DNA from: Tolypeutes matacus
Taxonomy: Eukaryota; Chordata; Mammalia; Cingulata; Chlamyphoridae
Assembly: GCA_026826555.1 (NCBI GenBank)
Contig: JAKSZT010038539.1
Coordinates: forward strand, 311,456-375,455
DNA length: 64,000 nucleotides
Reading direction: 5' to 3'
Below the pieces are notes generated by a model. It worked only from the letters and a program-made list of their open reading frames with translations. It was not told the DNA's origin and did not search any database. Position 1 is the stretch's first letter. Every line of letters begins with the position of its first letter. Made by a program: the position numbers and the translations under genes. Of the stretch, positions 46,061 through 57,549 are shown piece by piece.

Positions 46061-48599
46061 AGGAGTAAAGGACTTGTACAATTAAAACTACATGAAATTG
46101 TTAAATTAAATCAAAGACGACCTAAAGAAATGGAAGAATATTCCATGTTCATGGATTGGAAGATTAAACATCATCAAGATGTCTGTCCAATTCAAATGGA
46201 CTTACAGATTTGACATAGTCCCAATTAAAATTACATTTTTCCTAAATTGGAAAAGCTAATTATGAAATTTATTTGAAAGCACAAGTGGCCACAAATAGTG
46301 AAAAACATAGTGAAAATGAAAAAAAAATTGAAGGGAACATGCTAATTGACATTAAAGCATATTACAAAGCCACAGTGGTGAAAATTGCATAGTATTCACA
46401 TTAGGACAAACCGACCAATGGAACCATATTGAGAGTTCTGATATAGATCATCTCATAATAATATAATTTCAACTGATATTCAACAAAGCCACCAAGCCCA
46501 CTTAACTGGGACAGAATGGGCTTTTCAACAAATCGTGCTGGGAAACTGGATATCCATATTCAAAAGAATGAGAGATGATCACCATCTCATGCTCTATACA
46601 AAATCAACTCAAGATGGAGAAAAGATCTCAGTCTAAGAGCTAAGACCATAAAGCTCCTAGAAGATAATGTAAGGAAGCATCTATGAGATCTTGTAGTAGG
46701 AAATATTTTCTTAAAATTTACACACAAAGCATGATATATGAAAGAAAAAATAGAAAAATGAGTTCTCCTCAAAATTAAAAACTTTTGTATTTCAAAGGAG
46801 TTTGTCAAGTAAGTGAAAAGGTAGTCCATGCAATGGGAGAAAATTTTTGGGAAAAGTTTATTTCTTAAGGTCCTAATATCCAGCATATGTAAAGAAATCC
46901 TTCCTATCAAAAATAAAGACAAAAAAATCCTTTTAATAAATGAGCAAGAGATTTGAACAGGCACTTTTCCAAAGAAGAAATATCAGTGTCTAAAAAGCAC
47001 ATGAAAAGATGCTCAACATTACTAGTTATTAAGAAAATGCAAATTAAAACTACAATGAGATATCATCTTACACTTATTAGACTAACAGCTATTAAACAGA
47101 GAAGTACAAGTGTTGGAGAGAATGTGAAGTAAAGGGAAACTTCACCCACTTATGGTGAGAATGTTGAATGATGAAGCCATTGTGGAGTGCAGTTTGTTAG
47201 TTCCTAAAGAATTAACTATAGAATTGCCATATGATCCAGCAATCTCACTTCTGCCTATATATATACCCAGAAGAATTGAAAGCATGGACACAAACAGATA
47301 TATGCACACAACTGTTCACAGTGCTATTATTCACCATTGCCAAAAGATAGAAGCAACCCAATTATCCATCAACAGGTGACTGGATAAGCAAATTGTGGTA
47401 TATGCATACAATGGAATATTACACAACTATAAGAAGAAATGAATTATTGACACATGGATCAACAGGGATGAATCCTGAAGATCTTATACTGAGTGATTGG
47501 TGCCAGTCATTGAAGGACAAATATTACATGAATTCACTGAGTGACCTAAGCAAGAATTTAGAAGATAAGTTAAAAGGAGACAGAAAGGGAGTAGAATGTG
47601 GTGAGCCAATTCTCAATATGAGAAAAACCTGTGATAAGGTGGGAGGGGATGGTGTGGCAGTGGATAGGGGTTATAGTGTGCAGGAATGTGAGTGAGGGCA
47701 ATGGTGCTATAATGTGAGGGTGAGTAGAGTGGCGGGTTCAGTTGGATTATCTATGGAACTAAGGGGAGAGTTGGAGGAAGGAACAGTGAACTCTGGGTAT
47801 TTGTAAGTCTGTGGTTAAAACTACAATGGAGAGAATGTTCTTTTGGTAAATATTGCAGCAGAGGGTTACTGGTGCAGGGCATAGTGGTTGGGGAGATATG
47901 TGGGATAGCGTGCACCTGGGGCATGCTTCTATGGAATATGAAATTGTTCATCTGTCATAGCATTTATCTGAGTCGGTGGATATCCAGACAATAAACAAGA
48001 ATATAAACTCCCATTCTGGGGACTTACTATTTTCTCAATAAGAGGGGCAAGTATATCTGGAGAAGAGCGGCAGTGCCTAATGAAAGAAAATAGACCAATA
48101 TGTCAAGCCCTTGATATTAATACATGTATCTGTGAATGTTATTCTTCAAAAATGGAAACTTCGTGGTTACCATAGGTTCTGAGGGGAACAGAAGAATAGA
48201 TGGAACATAGGGTATTTTTAAAGCATTGAAATTATTTTGCATGATCTTACAATTACAAATACAGGCCATTATACATTTTATCAAATGTATAAAAGTGTAT
48301 GGTGCAAAAAAAGCATTCACCATGTTTGGTAGCAATGCTTCAATATTTGCTCATCAATTGTAACAAATATCCCATACTCATGCAAGATATTTTAATAGGG
48401 GAAAATGTGATAGGGGGAGGGGTGGCATATATGGGAATCCCCTATATTTTCTATGTGACTTTCCTGTAATCTAAAGTTTCTTTGAAAATGAAGTGAAAAA
48501 AAATAAGACACTGGGGTAACATACAGAAGAAATGGTCACTGTACATGAAAGACAACAAATTTTATGTTGATAAAGACCCAAAGCAAAACATTTTTTTTG

Positions 48600-48885
48600 C
48601 ATTTTATTTATTATTTATAATTTTTATTATTATTATTTTATTTATTTTTATCTTTGTTTTTGGATAAGTATTGGATTGCAGAATGGTCACAGCATTTTCA
48701 GATGAGGATCACTAGTACAGGGTGTCAGTGGTGGGGGTATGTGTGGGGAGGGGTGGACCTAGAGCATGCTTCTGTGGAATATGAATGTGTTCAAGTCACC
48801 ATGAGGTGTTTTCTTGTTGAGAGGAGACCCACACAATAACCAAAAAAATATTGAATTACCATACTGGGGAGGAATGTGATTTCTG
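48600..48885 (+). repeat. L1 3' UTR fragment
   Basis: GGACCTAGAGCATGCTTCTG and GAGAGGAGACCCACACAATA match the 3' UTRs of L1-B (25895-25970) and L1-F (47905-47995) in the same order. A T/A-rich tract (48590-48660) precedes it. Confidence 0.65.
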
Positions 48886-49400
48886 CTGTTGTTGGGTTGA
48901 ATGTTTTAGTAATGTGACTTAGATACAATTAGTTGATGGCATTTTTCAGATTTTCTATATCCTCTTTGATATTTTTTCTACTAACAATTACTGAGAAAGG
49001 AGTGTTGAAAGCTCTTACTGTAATTGGGGATTTGTTTATTTCTACTTTTAATTCTGATACTTTTTACTTCATCTGTTTTTCAGCTCTCATCTAAAATTAC
49101 GTCTGTTTAAACATTGATTATTTTATCATGTCATGCCTCCTTTATTCTTGTTAGTTTATTTGTAGTAATAATAGAACTACTCCAGTATTTTAAAATTAGG
49201 GTTTGCATAGTATCATTTTCTTACTTTTACTTTTTAACCTACATATAGCATTATGTTGGAAATGAGGCATTTTGTTTGTTTTCATCATATGCGTCATTTA
49301 AAAAAAATCAATTCTGATCATTTCTGCCTTTGAATTGGTGATATTTGACCATTTCTATGCAAAATACTTATAGTTATTATGGGCATAAAGATTACACTTT
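48885..49400 (-). repeat. old LINE-1 ORF2 fragment, antisense
   Basis: ATTTCTGCTGTTGTTGGG, CTCTTTGATATTTTTTC and TTTGTTTATTTCTACTTTTAA recall the antisense endonuclease region of ancient mammalian L1s. Diverged and incomplete. Confidence 0.55.
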
Positions 49401-49404
49401 TATT

Positions 49405-49520
49405 ATGTCATTGTTTTTGTTTTTTTATTTTTATTTTTAGGTATTGGGCCTGGGGATTGAACCGATTACCTCATATGTGGAAAGCCGGTGCTCAACCACT
49501 GAGCCACATCAGCTCCCCTA
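49405..49520 (-). repeat. tRNA-derived SINE, antisense
   Basis: In reverse complement: GGGGAGCTGATGTGGCTCAG, TGGTTGAGCACCGGC, TTTCCACATATGAGGTAATC, GGTTCAATCCCCAGGCCC, then an A-rich tail. The A box (TGGCTCAGTGG) and B box (GGTTCAATCC) are intact by eye. This is the short DAS-type form. Confidence 0.85.
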
Positions 49521-49784
49521 TTATGTTTTATATTTAAATTTAAAATCATTTTCATAGAGAATATTTTAGTATAATTTTATGTATAAAAAGGAAAAAAAAG
49601 CTGATAAATAAAGCATTCTGATATGTATTAATTACTGAATTTAGGTCATACCAGTATCTGAATTCAGATCGTGAAAGAGTTCATAACACAATACAGTAAT
49701 AATTTATTATCCAAATAAGAAAAGCAACTGAATATGATTCCTATTTATTTAATATGATTTACATAAATCCTGTGTATGACACAT

Positions 49785-50200
49785 GGCACTTGAATTAGTG
49801 AGTGTTCTCTTATAGGGAAACAGAATTGACTGGATGTATGTATGTGTTTGTGTGTGTGTGTATGTATTATGAAAAAATTTTAATAGGAATTGTTTCACAT
49901 AGCTGTGATAATGGGCAAGTTCAAATTCTGGAGGGGATGGCATAGCTGGGAAGCCTGATGAAGGTTTTCATGAACTTTCCAGGAAAAGCTGCCTGGCTGA
50001 ATTGATGAAATAATTACTTCTCCATTTAAGGGCTTCAACTGATTATTTGAGACATCTCTCAGTTGAATGTAGATATAATTAGACATAGATGAAGTCAACT
50101 TACTGATAATTTAAGTCCAAAAAATATTCTCACAGTAATAATCAGGCCAGTGCTTATTTGACCAAACAACTGGACACTATCCCATGAGAGCAGAAGACTA
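49785..50200 (-). repeat. MLT2/ERVL-like LTR, antisense, diverged
   Basis: ATTAGTGAGTGTTCTCTTAT and GGGAAACAGAATTGAC are followed by TGTGTG simple repeats (49845-49865), GGCTTCAACTGATTATTTG, and TTTGACCAAACAACTGG. This order is the reverse complement of MLT2-type LTRs. Older than the copy at 41093. Confidence 0.65.
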
Positions 50201-50229
50201 GGAAAGGACATGCTACCTTTAAAATATAT

Positions 50230-51268
50230 ACTGTGTAGGTTGATTTATTCCATCTGTTCTGTTCTCAAAATAAGGATGATGAGATACTCAAAGATGACTC
50301 CATGCTTAAATGGTACTATTTTCATATCAATTCAGTTCAATACATTTTGCCAAGTCTAGTATCTGACAAGCTGATCTATCCTGATTTTTCTTTATTTTTA
50401 CATAGGCTAAATAGATCATACTTTCCCTGTACAAGTCATAAAAAAGTTGGATCAGATTCTGATCTCATTCTGATATTTTCACTTGGTAATTGAAATACTA
50501 ATTCCACCATTGTAGCTCCTATCCTTTTTGGGGAAGTAAAGAGAGGGATTAGATATGATATATGGAAAAATTTCCAATAGCACACTCAAATATAAGCACA
50601 CAAAGACACATATAATTCTTTTATATTTACCTAATTGTATAGATTTGTGCTAATACTTACATGTGCACACACATTTACACAACTCAACACACACTTATAG
50701 AGATTTTAATACAGATTTACCTAATTATATACCAATAGGTATTTTCTATATTTTGTCATCTAGTTTTCCTGCGATATTTTACACAGCTCTAGAAAGTATA
50801 GGGCATTTCCCTATTGGAATATTTTCAGCTCGAGGCCAAGAATAGTCCACAAATATCTAAGAATTTTTTTAAGAAAGAAAGAAAATAAAGCTGTATGAAA
50901 AAAACATATTTTCTTAATCATTTTAGAAAAGAAATTTAACTCCTGGATATTAAAAATATGCTTCAAAACCATTATTTCTGCCTTTCAGAGTCCGAAGGCA
51001 CAGCAAGTGACTTAGCACTTCTGTGTTCATGCCCAGCTCACAGGCAGATTTATTAATGTTCATATAATTACTATTATTCACTCTATGTATTTTAAAAAGA
51101 AATCATTTTCACATTCTAGGATTACTCCATAGGAGACTGATAACTCTAAGCACACCATTCATAACAGAAAAGCTTTAAGGCACTAGCAGAATAGAGCAGG
51201 TGGAGAGCTCTGAATAAGAATGTTGCGTTTTTAGTTTTTGCTTTCTATTTTCACTCTGAAGAATCAGC
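50230..51268. other. unassigned DNA upstream of OR14-like locus
   Basis: No promoter or exon could be identified. OR transcripts usually begin at a distant non-coding exon, so the lack of a visible promoter next to the ATG is expected. Confidence 0.4.
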
Positions 51269-52174
51269 ATGCCCGAGAAATTTATCAACAGGATCATCAT
51301 AATGGAAATCTTTCTCATGGGATTCCCTGAAGACTGGATGCTACAGAGACTCTGTGCCATACTCTTCTTCCTCATTTACCTGGCAGCAGTGATGGGGAAT
51401 CTCCTCATTATCATTGCCACCACCATTGACCAGCATCTCCAACTTCCCATGTATTTCTTCCTGAAAAATTTGTCTTTACTTGATATCTTCTTTATCCCTG
51501 CCACTGTACCTAAATCCATCATGAATTCTCTGAACAACAGTCATTCCATCTCCTCCTTAGGATGGGCCATGCAAGCTTTTCTTGTTGTATTTTCCTCTGA
51601 CACAGAGTTTGTCCTCCTTATGGTGATGTCCTATGACTGCTATGCTGCCATCTGCCATCCTCTGCACTATGAGAGCATCATGCACAGAGGTGCCTGTGTG
51701 CAGATGGTGGCAGCATCATGGCTCAGTGGGTGTGTTCATGGCTCCACTCATGTAGCAGGTACATTCTCTGTCAGGTTCTGTGGGTCCAACATAGTCCACC
51801 AGTACTTCTGTGATATTCCACCACTGCTCACACTTTCTTATTATGGAGAGCATATTTTAGAAGATGTGTTTATCATTCTCAGTGGTTGTTTTGTGTTTGT
51901 GTGTTTCATTTTAATGGTTGTTTTTTATGTTCACATTTTTGCCACTGTTCTAAGAATTGCATCTGTAAAGGGAAGACAAAACCTTTTTCAACCTGTCTGC
52001 CCCCACCTTGCCGTGGTGATGCTGTTTCTGTTTTCGGGGAGTACTACATATTTGGCAAAAAATTTCAAATCTTCTTCACTGAAATTGCTGATATCTGTGC
52101 TTTACATGATGTTACCCCCCACCCTGAATCCTCTCATCTATAGTCTGAGAAACAAGAACACGCAGACAGATTAG
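51269..52174 (+). CDS. OR14-like olfactory receptor, open but probably non-functional
   Basis: A single-exon, 301-codon open frame for an odorant G-protein-coupled receptor of the olfactory neuron membrane. Seen along it: FLMGF (15-19), GN in TM1 (43-44), PMYFFLKNLSLLD (60-72), MSYDCYAAICHPL (120-132), loop-2 cysteines with HQYFCDIPPLL (171-187), the TM6 entry (about 238-250) and PPTLNPLIYSLRNK (283-296). The pattern, including FLMGF and YCGSN..HQ.FCDIP-type words, is closest to OR14 in my memory. Several defects are visible. The TM3 disulfide cysteine is Trp99. The DRY arginine is Cys124. Residues 238-245 are out of frame between two one-base indels. The tail is cut to NTQTD by another one-base loss near 52169. 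The N-terminus lacks an N-x-S/T sequon. ATG 51269 is the first in frame; Met12 is an alternative start. Likely a dying gene, though sequencing error could explain the homopolymer indels. Confidence 0.9.
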   Translation: MPEKFINRIIIMEIFLMGFPEDWMLQRLCAILFFLIYLAAVMGNLLIIIATTIDQHLQLPMYFFLKNLSLLDIFFIPATVPKSIMNSLNNSHSISSLGWAMQAFLVVFSSDTEFVLLMVMSYDCYAAICHPLHYESIMHRGACVQMVAASWLSGCVHGSTHVAGTFSVRFCGSNIVHQYFCDIPPLLTLSYYGEHILEDVFIILSGCFVFVCFILMVVFYVHIFATVLRIASVKGRQNLFQPVCPHLAVVMLFLFSGSTTYLAKNFKSSSLKLLISVLYMMLPPTLNPLIYSLRNKNTQTD

Positions 52175-52206
52175 GAAAAGTGATAGTAATAAAACTTGCA
52201 AAATGA

Positions 52207-53540
52207 CTTCTTGATTTTGATATTTAATTTTAGTTAATAAGAATAACTTTTCAAAATAAAGAGATACCTCTATTTTTCTATTTCTAATCAACAGAATTTA
52301 ACAATGTGGTATGTTAAGAGTGTATCAGGTCAAAAGTTTATTAACTTATTTAATGTGTGGTAAATGAGTAGTTTGAAAATACTTGACTAAATGTTTCTCT
52401 CTCCTGTATCAATTTCATATTATGATGTTCTATTTGGGAGCAAGTTCTGGATGATTTATAATCACTGTCAGTGTTTCCTAATACATTGCAAGCTTCCAAT
52501 ATTTTTAGGGTTGTCACAAAATAGTATTTTTAAATTTTTATTTTTGCAAGTACATTTTATTTTATAGGGCATCTGCAGTTAAAATGGGGATGCACAAATA
52601 TCCATAACTTTTCTTTAAGGGTTCTAAATAAATAATTACTTTTGGACATTAGAGCAGAACCACTATAACATTTGTCAAATTATGGTGATCTCTGGTCACT
52701 TAATAATTAAGAATGTATAAAGTTGGTAATGACAACATTCTTATTAACATCCAGATTCAGAATAGGAAATCATCGGGAATGGTTTGTTTTGTTATATGTA
52801 ATCACAATATATCACTGTCCTGAAACAATTCTGAATATGTCTCATCTCCACATATTTATGACTCTAGTTCTCCTTTTCCAAATTAAATATTCTACCACAA
52901 ATTTCTTTGCCTTTTCTTTTCTTTCCTCCCCCCGACCCCCTTTATTCTGTAATTCCTTCCTTCATCCCTACTTTCTATCCTGGAATTTATGGTTTCCTTC
53001 CCTCTTTCTCTTGCTTATTCTCCTCTTCATCTTCTATCTTTTATAATCTTTTACACTTTAAGAATAAATTCTTAGTGTCCCACTTAATTATAAGCTTATT
53101 TCAGAGTTACTTGTTATTCTATTTATATTCCAATTCACATTTTTCTATGACCTATAGAATACTCATATTATTTCTATCTTCTTTTTGGTGACCTTGGTAT
53201 ATTCAATTGATTTATTATTACATGCAATTTTGTTTATATTTATGATGACTTTTAAAATCATACTTGAAAATATAACCTCCATGCCAATGAATGTGATTCA
53301 TTAAATGGAATGTTGTAGTAAAATGTGTAACTCCTATAATATAACATTAGGTTCTATTAATATCAGCAGAATATCAAGAGTATCTGTCTCAACTGCCTTT
53401 TAACCAGCTTTAAAATAACTATTTTTGAAATTGTTTTTTCTGTTCATATGGGAAAAGTAGTGGTGTATTATCAGATTATTTTACTAATTTTTCCTTTTAC
53501 ATATTCCATGTGTAAAATTTAATTTGTATCATCATCTCCC
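52207..53540. other. unassigned AT-rich DNA 3' of OR locus
   Basis: No gene seen. A C-rich and pyrimidine-rich patch at 52905-52945 and AT-rich flanks; no identifiable repeat. Confidence 0.35.
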
Positions 53541-53549
53541 TGTCAGCTG

Positions 53550-53960
53550 TCCAGAGTAAGACCAATGAACTGGCGAGTAGGTGTAACTCCCTTGAGATTC
53601 AGGGCCCAGCTGGCACATGGAGAGCCCAAAGATTTACATCTCTTGAACATACACTACAAACTCTAGTACTATTTATAGGTTCAAATAGAAGGAGAGAAGA
53701 GCCATGTGTAGGGAAACCACAACTGAGTCCAACTTTGTCAATCTGGGGAGCATAAATTCCAAAGTACGACCAACTGGCAAGTCACCAGACTCCTGAGCTA
53801 TCTTCTCTGAATATAGGGTCTGGATGGTTCCAGAGTCCTCAGGAGGCCCGCTATTTGGGGTAGTATCTACTTTGGCAGTTAAATAGATACTGTTGAGTTG
53901 TGAGTAAATATTACCTCTTGAATGACCTGCAGACTAACTTTGAAGTCTCTGAGTTTCCAT
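53550..53960 (-). repeat. family X repeat, antisense arm of inverted pair
   Basis: Contains, antisense, CCAGAGTCCTCAGGAGGCCC, GGTAGTATCTACTTTGGCAG, ACTGTTGAGTTGTGAG and AATGACCTGCAGACTAAC. It is the reverse complement counterpart of the sense segment at about 54620-55030 (GACTCCTGAGGGCTCTGG near 54747). It faces the sense copy across a roughly 100-bp spacer plus the unpaired 5' part of that copy. Confidence 0.65.
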
Positions 53961-54049
53961 GTATTTTATCCCTTACATTTAAGCTTATCATTATTTTTTC
54001 ATTTTCCTATTAATTGTATTTGGCTATTATATGGGCTTCATCTTCAAGG

Positions 54050-55690
54050 AAGGTTTAGATCCCAGAAGGATTACAACGGGGTCAGCAGAGGATGATTGCT
54101 AGGGGGTGTCTAAGATGGGGGTTTCATGGGAGGAAGTTCACCTGAATATACATGAAAGATATATAAAACTGTTCATTTGATCAAGGGGTGGATGAATTGG
54201 CCAAAGTGGGTGGACAATCACTCAATAAATGAGGAAATACTGAATTCCCAGCCTGGAGAGCTCTGCCACATTCTCCAAGGGAGGAGCAACAAACCCCCAA
54301 GTGCAGGGGCAGTGTCTGGCAAAGGAGGATGGTCCACTAATGGGTTCTTGTTATTGATGACTAGCCTTACAAGTCTTTGCTCTTGTAATTGAAACTTACC
54401 CTACTATTATGGGGTGTCTAAGGGTTGCCACCTGTGAGCCTCCTTGTGTCTCAAATATGGCCTCTCTCTAAGCCAAACTCAGCATATGAATGCATTACCT
54501 CGGCCCCAGTGTGGGACATGACTCCCGGGGACAAGTCTCCCTGGCAACGAGGGATTAATATGAAGTGCCAACTGGCAATAAGACTGGAAAAAGACCTTGA
54601 ATAAAAGGGGGAAAAGGTAAAGACAAATGAGTTCATGTGGCTAAGAGACTTCAAAGAGAGTCAGGAGGTCATCCCAGAAGTAACACTTACGCACACCTCA
54701 TTAGGATCTCATAGAACACCAAAGTGGATATCACCTGACACAGAGGGACTCCTGAGGGCTCTGGAGACACCCAGGTCCTATATAAGAGGGGATAGCTCCA
54801 GAGATTGAAGCCTTATCGGTGGGCTATACTTTGGAATCTGTGCTCCTGAGAGTGACAGAGTTGGACTCAAATAAGTCCTCCATGCACATGGTCCATCAGT
54901 CCCTTCTACTCAAACCTATATGTGGTGCTGGAGTTTGTAGGTGTACTTCCAGGGACTGGAGCCTTTGGCCTGCACATGTGCCAGCTGTGCCTGGAATCTC
55001 GGTGGAGCTGCAACTCCTACTCAACAGCTCAATGGACTCACCCACGTCACCTAGGGAGGAGATGATGATGGACAACGGCCATCCCAGGGAATGGAGAGAG
55101 CGTGCAGCTGCAGGCAGGATAATCCCATCCACCATATCCATGGGATATAAGCCCACTTTCACTTGAAGGTGGAGTGGACATCACCATCCCAAACTCCTCA
55201 GGATTGGGGGAAGAGCTATAGACTAAAGTGGACTTACTGGTCTGTTGTAGACATATTGTGATTCAAGCAATGGAAGAAATTACAACATTAATGTGGAGCC
55301 AGTGGCCACTGGATGCTTTCAGGGCAGGGAAGAGAAAAGCAGTTGTAATACAGGGGCTTTTTCAGGATTTGAGAATTATCCTGAGTGATATTACAACAAC
55401 AGATATAAGCCATTTTACATCAGCATATAACATGCAGAACTGTGTGGGAGAGAGTGTGGTCTACAATGTGAACTATAGTCCATGCTTAGTGGCAAAGCCC
55501 CAGGATGTGTATATCCACTGCAGGTGATGTGCCACACTAATGAGAAATATTTATGTGGGATGTTATGGGAGGTGTGGGAGGTGGGGAACATGGGAATCCC
55601 TGTAATTTTTGTATAACATTTATGTAATCTAAGCATCTTTTAAAATATAATAAATAAATAAACAAACAAATAAATAAATAAAAAGGAAAA
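54050..55690 (+). repeat. family X repeat, longest copy, sense
   Basis: The longest copy in the window, about 1.64 kb, ending in ATGTAATCTAAGC, ATCTTTTAAAATATAATAAA and an AAATAAAC-type tail. No long frame with recognisable protein domains is present; the longest open frames (about 100 codons) do not resemble anything I know. Words shared with seven other places show it is a dispersed, 3'-anchored element. It might be a nonautonomous retroposon or the non-coding part of an LTR element. The two sides of the body differ enough from each other that no terminal repeats are evident. Confidence 0.75.
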
Positions 55691-55694
55691 AAAA

Positions 55695-56510
55695 AACAAC
55701 AAAGAAGAATATCTGAAGGAATGAGACAATAGTCATTGTTCTGAATTGTTTTATTAATGACTGGCAATCTGTAAAGAAGTATAATTTGTGAGAGGCTAAG
55801 AAATTCTATGGAAAATCTTGGAATTGAAGTCTCAAAAACAGACATCTCTTTGTACCTCTACAGTTTATCACCAGAGTTATGAAAGTTAGGCTGACATTTG
55901 GTGAGTAGTAATTAGAAGTCAAATCTATAGAAGCAGAAATCCCACTTTACATTTTGACACCGTTTAATTTCTGAATTAACAGAACTGAACTGGATTCTTA
56001 TATTGGCTTTTTTCTTTAAACTGTTGCAGTATTTTCTTGGTTGAAGAATATGAAGAAAATACAGTCTCGTGCAAATATATGGTTACAGAATGAAAGGATT
56101 ATATTCCTAGCACTTTCAGAAAATTGTCATATTCTTCTGATGCTACACCAAAAATTTTAAAAATGTGGTTTCTTAAAGAAGGCTTGTAATAATTTTTAAT
56201 CTGACATAATATTTAGATTTAATTCATTGATCTATTAAGACATTTTGAGTATATCTTTTACTCATGCATGATTTTATAACATCCTGAAGTTTCAACTGGA
56301 AAATATTGGTTCACAGAGTAATGCCTATATTCCAAATACCATGTATTTTATTATATCTTACCAAAATAATTCACATTTATTAAAATTGAAAGAGGCCAAA
56401 AGCAGTCATATGATATATGTTACACTAGAGCTTTAATTTTTAGATTGAGCTAACAAATGATACTTTAGTTTTAACTATACAATCTCACTCCTCTGATTTC
56501 TTGCATGTAG
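55695..56510. other. unassigned DNA
   Basis: No gene or recognised repeat. The left edge is the A-rich tail of family X. Confidence 0.4.
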
Positions 56511-56514
56511 CTGT

Positions 56515-57000
56515 ACATCATTACTTATTCATAAAAAGTGTCTTTAGTCCCAAAGTAGGTTCCTGTTTTCCACTCCCTAGCAATTTCCTGTTTCTCACTC
56601 CCTAATAAGCTCCTATTTTCCTTCTCTCCCTAATAAAACATACACTGGAGGAAGAAGCCTGAGACCAAGGCTTTAAGGAGCACAGTCAAGGTGGGAGAAA
56701 ATAGTGGCTTTGAGCTCACCTATTCTTCCCTTCTCTGATGCTCACTTTGCAGACCCGCTTTGCAGGTGGACTTTGCCAATGGCTCACCTGTCCCCACCTC
56801 CTCTTTGTCTAATTCTAATAAAGACCATTGCCTCTTTTGTTCAGGGAGGCAGATTTGAGACTTGTCTCCTGACCTCCACCAGCTTCTTAATATAAATTTT
56901 TCCTTTCTGTGATTAAGTTTTGGGATGGACTTCAATTCTTTGCACTGGGCAAGGACCCAAAGAAGGCATAGGGTTCCACTTAAATATCAACATCAATTTT
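56515..57000 (+). repeat. possible class I ERV LTR
   Basis: Repeated CTCCCTAGCAA/CTCCCTAATAA words (56573-56635) precede a GC-richer segment, then TTCTAATAAAGACCATTGCC near 56814 and TTTCCTTTCTGTGATTAAG. The AATAAA followed by TTGCCT-type R/U5 sequence is what gammaretrovirus-like LTRs show. Ends are not clear, and no viral gene follows. Confidence 0.5.
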
Positions 57001-57545
57001 ATCATTAAATTTTTTAAGTTTGGGAAAACTTGCAGGCTCATATTGAAGATACAAGTTCTCTAAAATTCTAAATTCCATTGAAACTCAAATTTTATCTTTA
57101 GCAATTATTTCTGATAATTGTTTCTATAACATTTCTTTTCTAGAAAAGCCTGTCAAGCAGCAAAGTTTATTTTGCTGTAGTCTATCTTGTAGTAATAACC
57201 CATATTTAATTATAGCGTTTGTATTTCGTTCCATTCTCTTTTATTCTTGATATATCAAGGGAGGAGGTAATCAACTTGGTTGATCATTCCAAAGAAAATC
57301 TTTTGCTTTGTTCACTTTTTCTTTGTTTTCTCTTCTTTATATAACATTGATTTGGACTTTTTCCTTTATTATTATTTTTTATTATTTTGTTCATTTTTAT
57401 ACTTAATGGGAGTTCACTTTGTTCTTCTCTTCCTGCATTTCTGAGAGGTAATTGTAGGCCATTTTTTTAAACATTCTCCTTTTTAAGAATAAGTACTAAT
57501 GTATGTAAACTTCTCTCTAGGGGTACTTTATGCTATTTCAACTCT
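57000..57545. other. unassigned AT-rich DNA
   Basis: No recognisable gene or repeat. Parts with TTTGTTCACTTTTTCTTTG may be very old L1. Confidence 0.3.
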
Positions 57546-57549
57546 TTTT

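Larger units (their letters stand above)
41690..48560 (+). mobile_element. LINE-1 element L1-F, plus strand, broken
   Basis: A 5' leader (GGGAAGACAGTATCAG) with an AAAAC repeat is followed by a degenerate ORF1 (42120-43650) and ORF2 (43950-47700). A 3' UTR runs to about 48560. ORF2 shows endonuclease residues DEHGSFSRIHHMLSLR (44550-44590) and the C-terminal tail MWYMHTMEYYTTI (47393). Reverse transcriptase sequence is cut near 45945, jumping from the GIRQGCPLL-like region to the FLGINL-like region. A 64-bp duplication lies at that junction. An LTR (42644-43282) and a family Y tail (43700-43935) are inserted in ORF1 and between the ORFs. Confidence 0.85.

Noticed and set aside
51886..52143. 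A separate small gene in a second frame inside the OR locus
   Set aside because: Only 51978-52003 is receptor-like, and it belongs to the ancestral frame of the same receptor; the rest is out-of-frame reading.
54819..55527. Open frames of 88-115 codons as possible small genes
   Set aside because: They fall inside family X, whose other copies do not keep these frames open.
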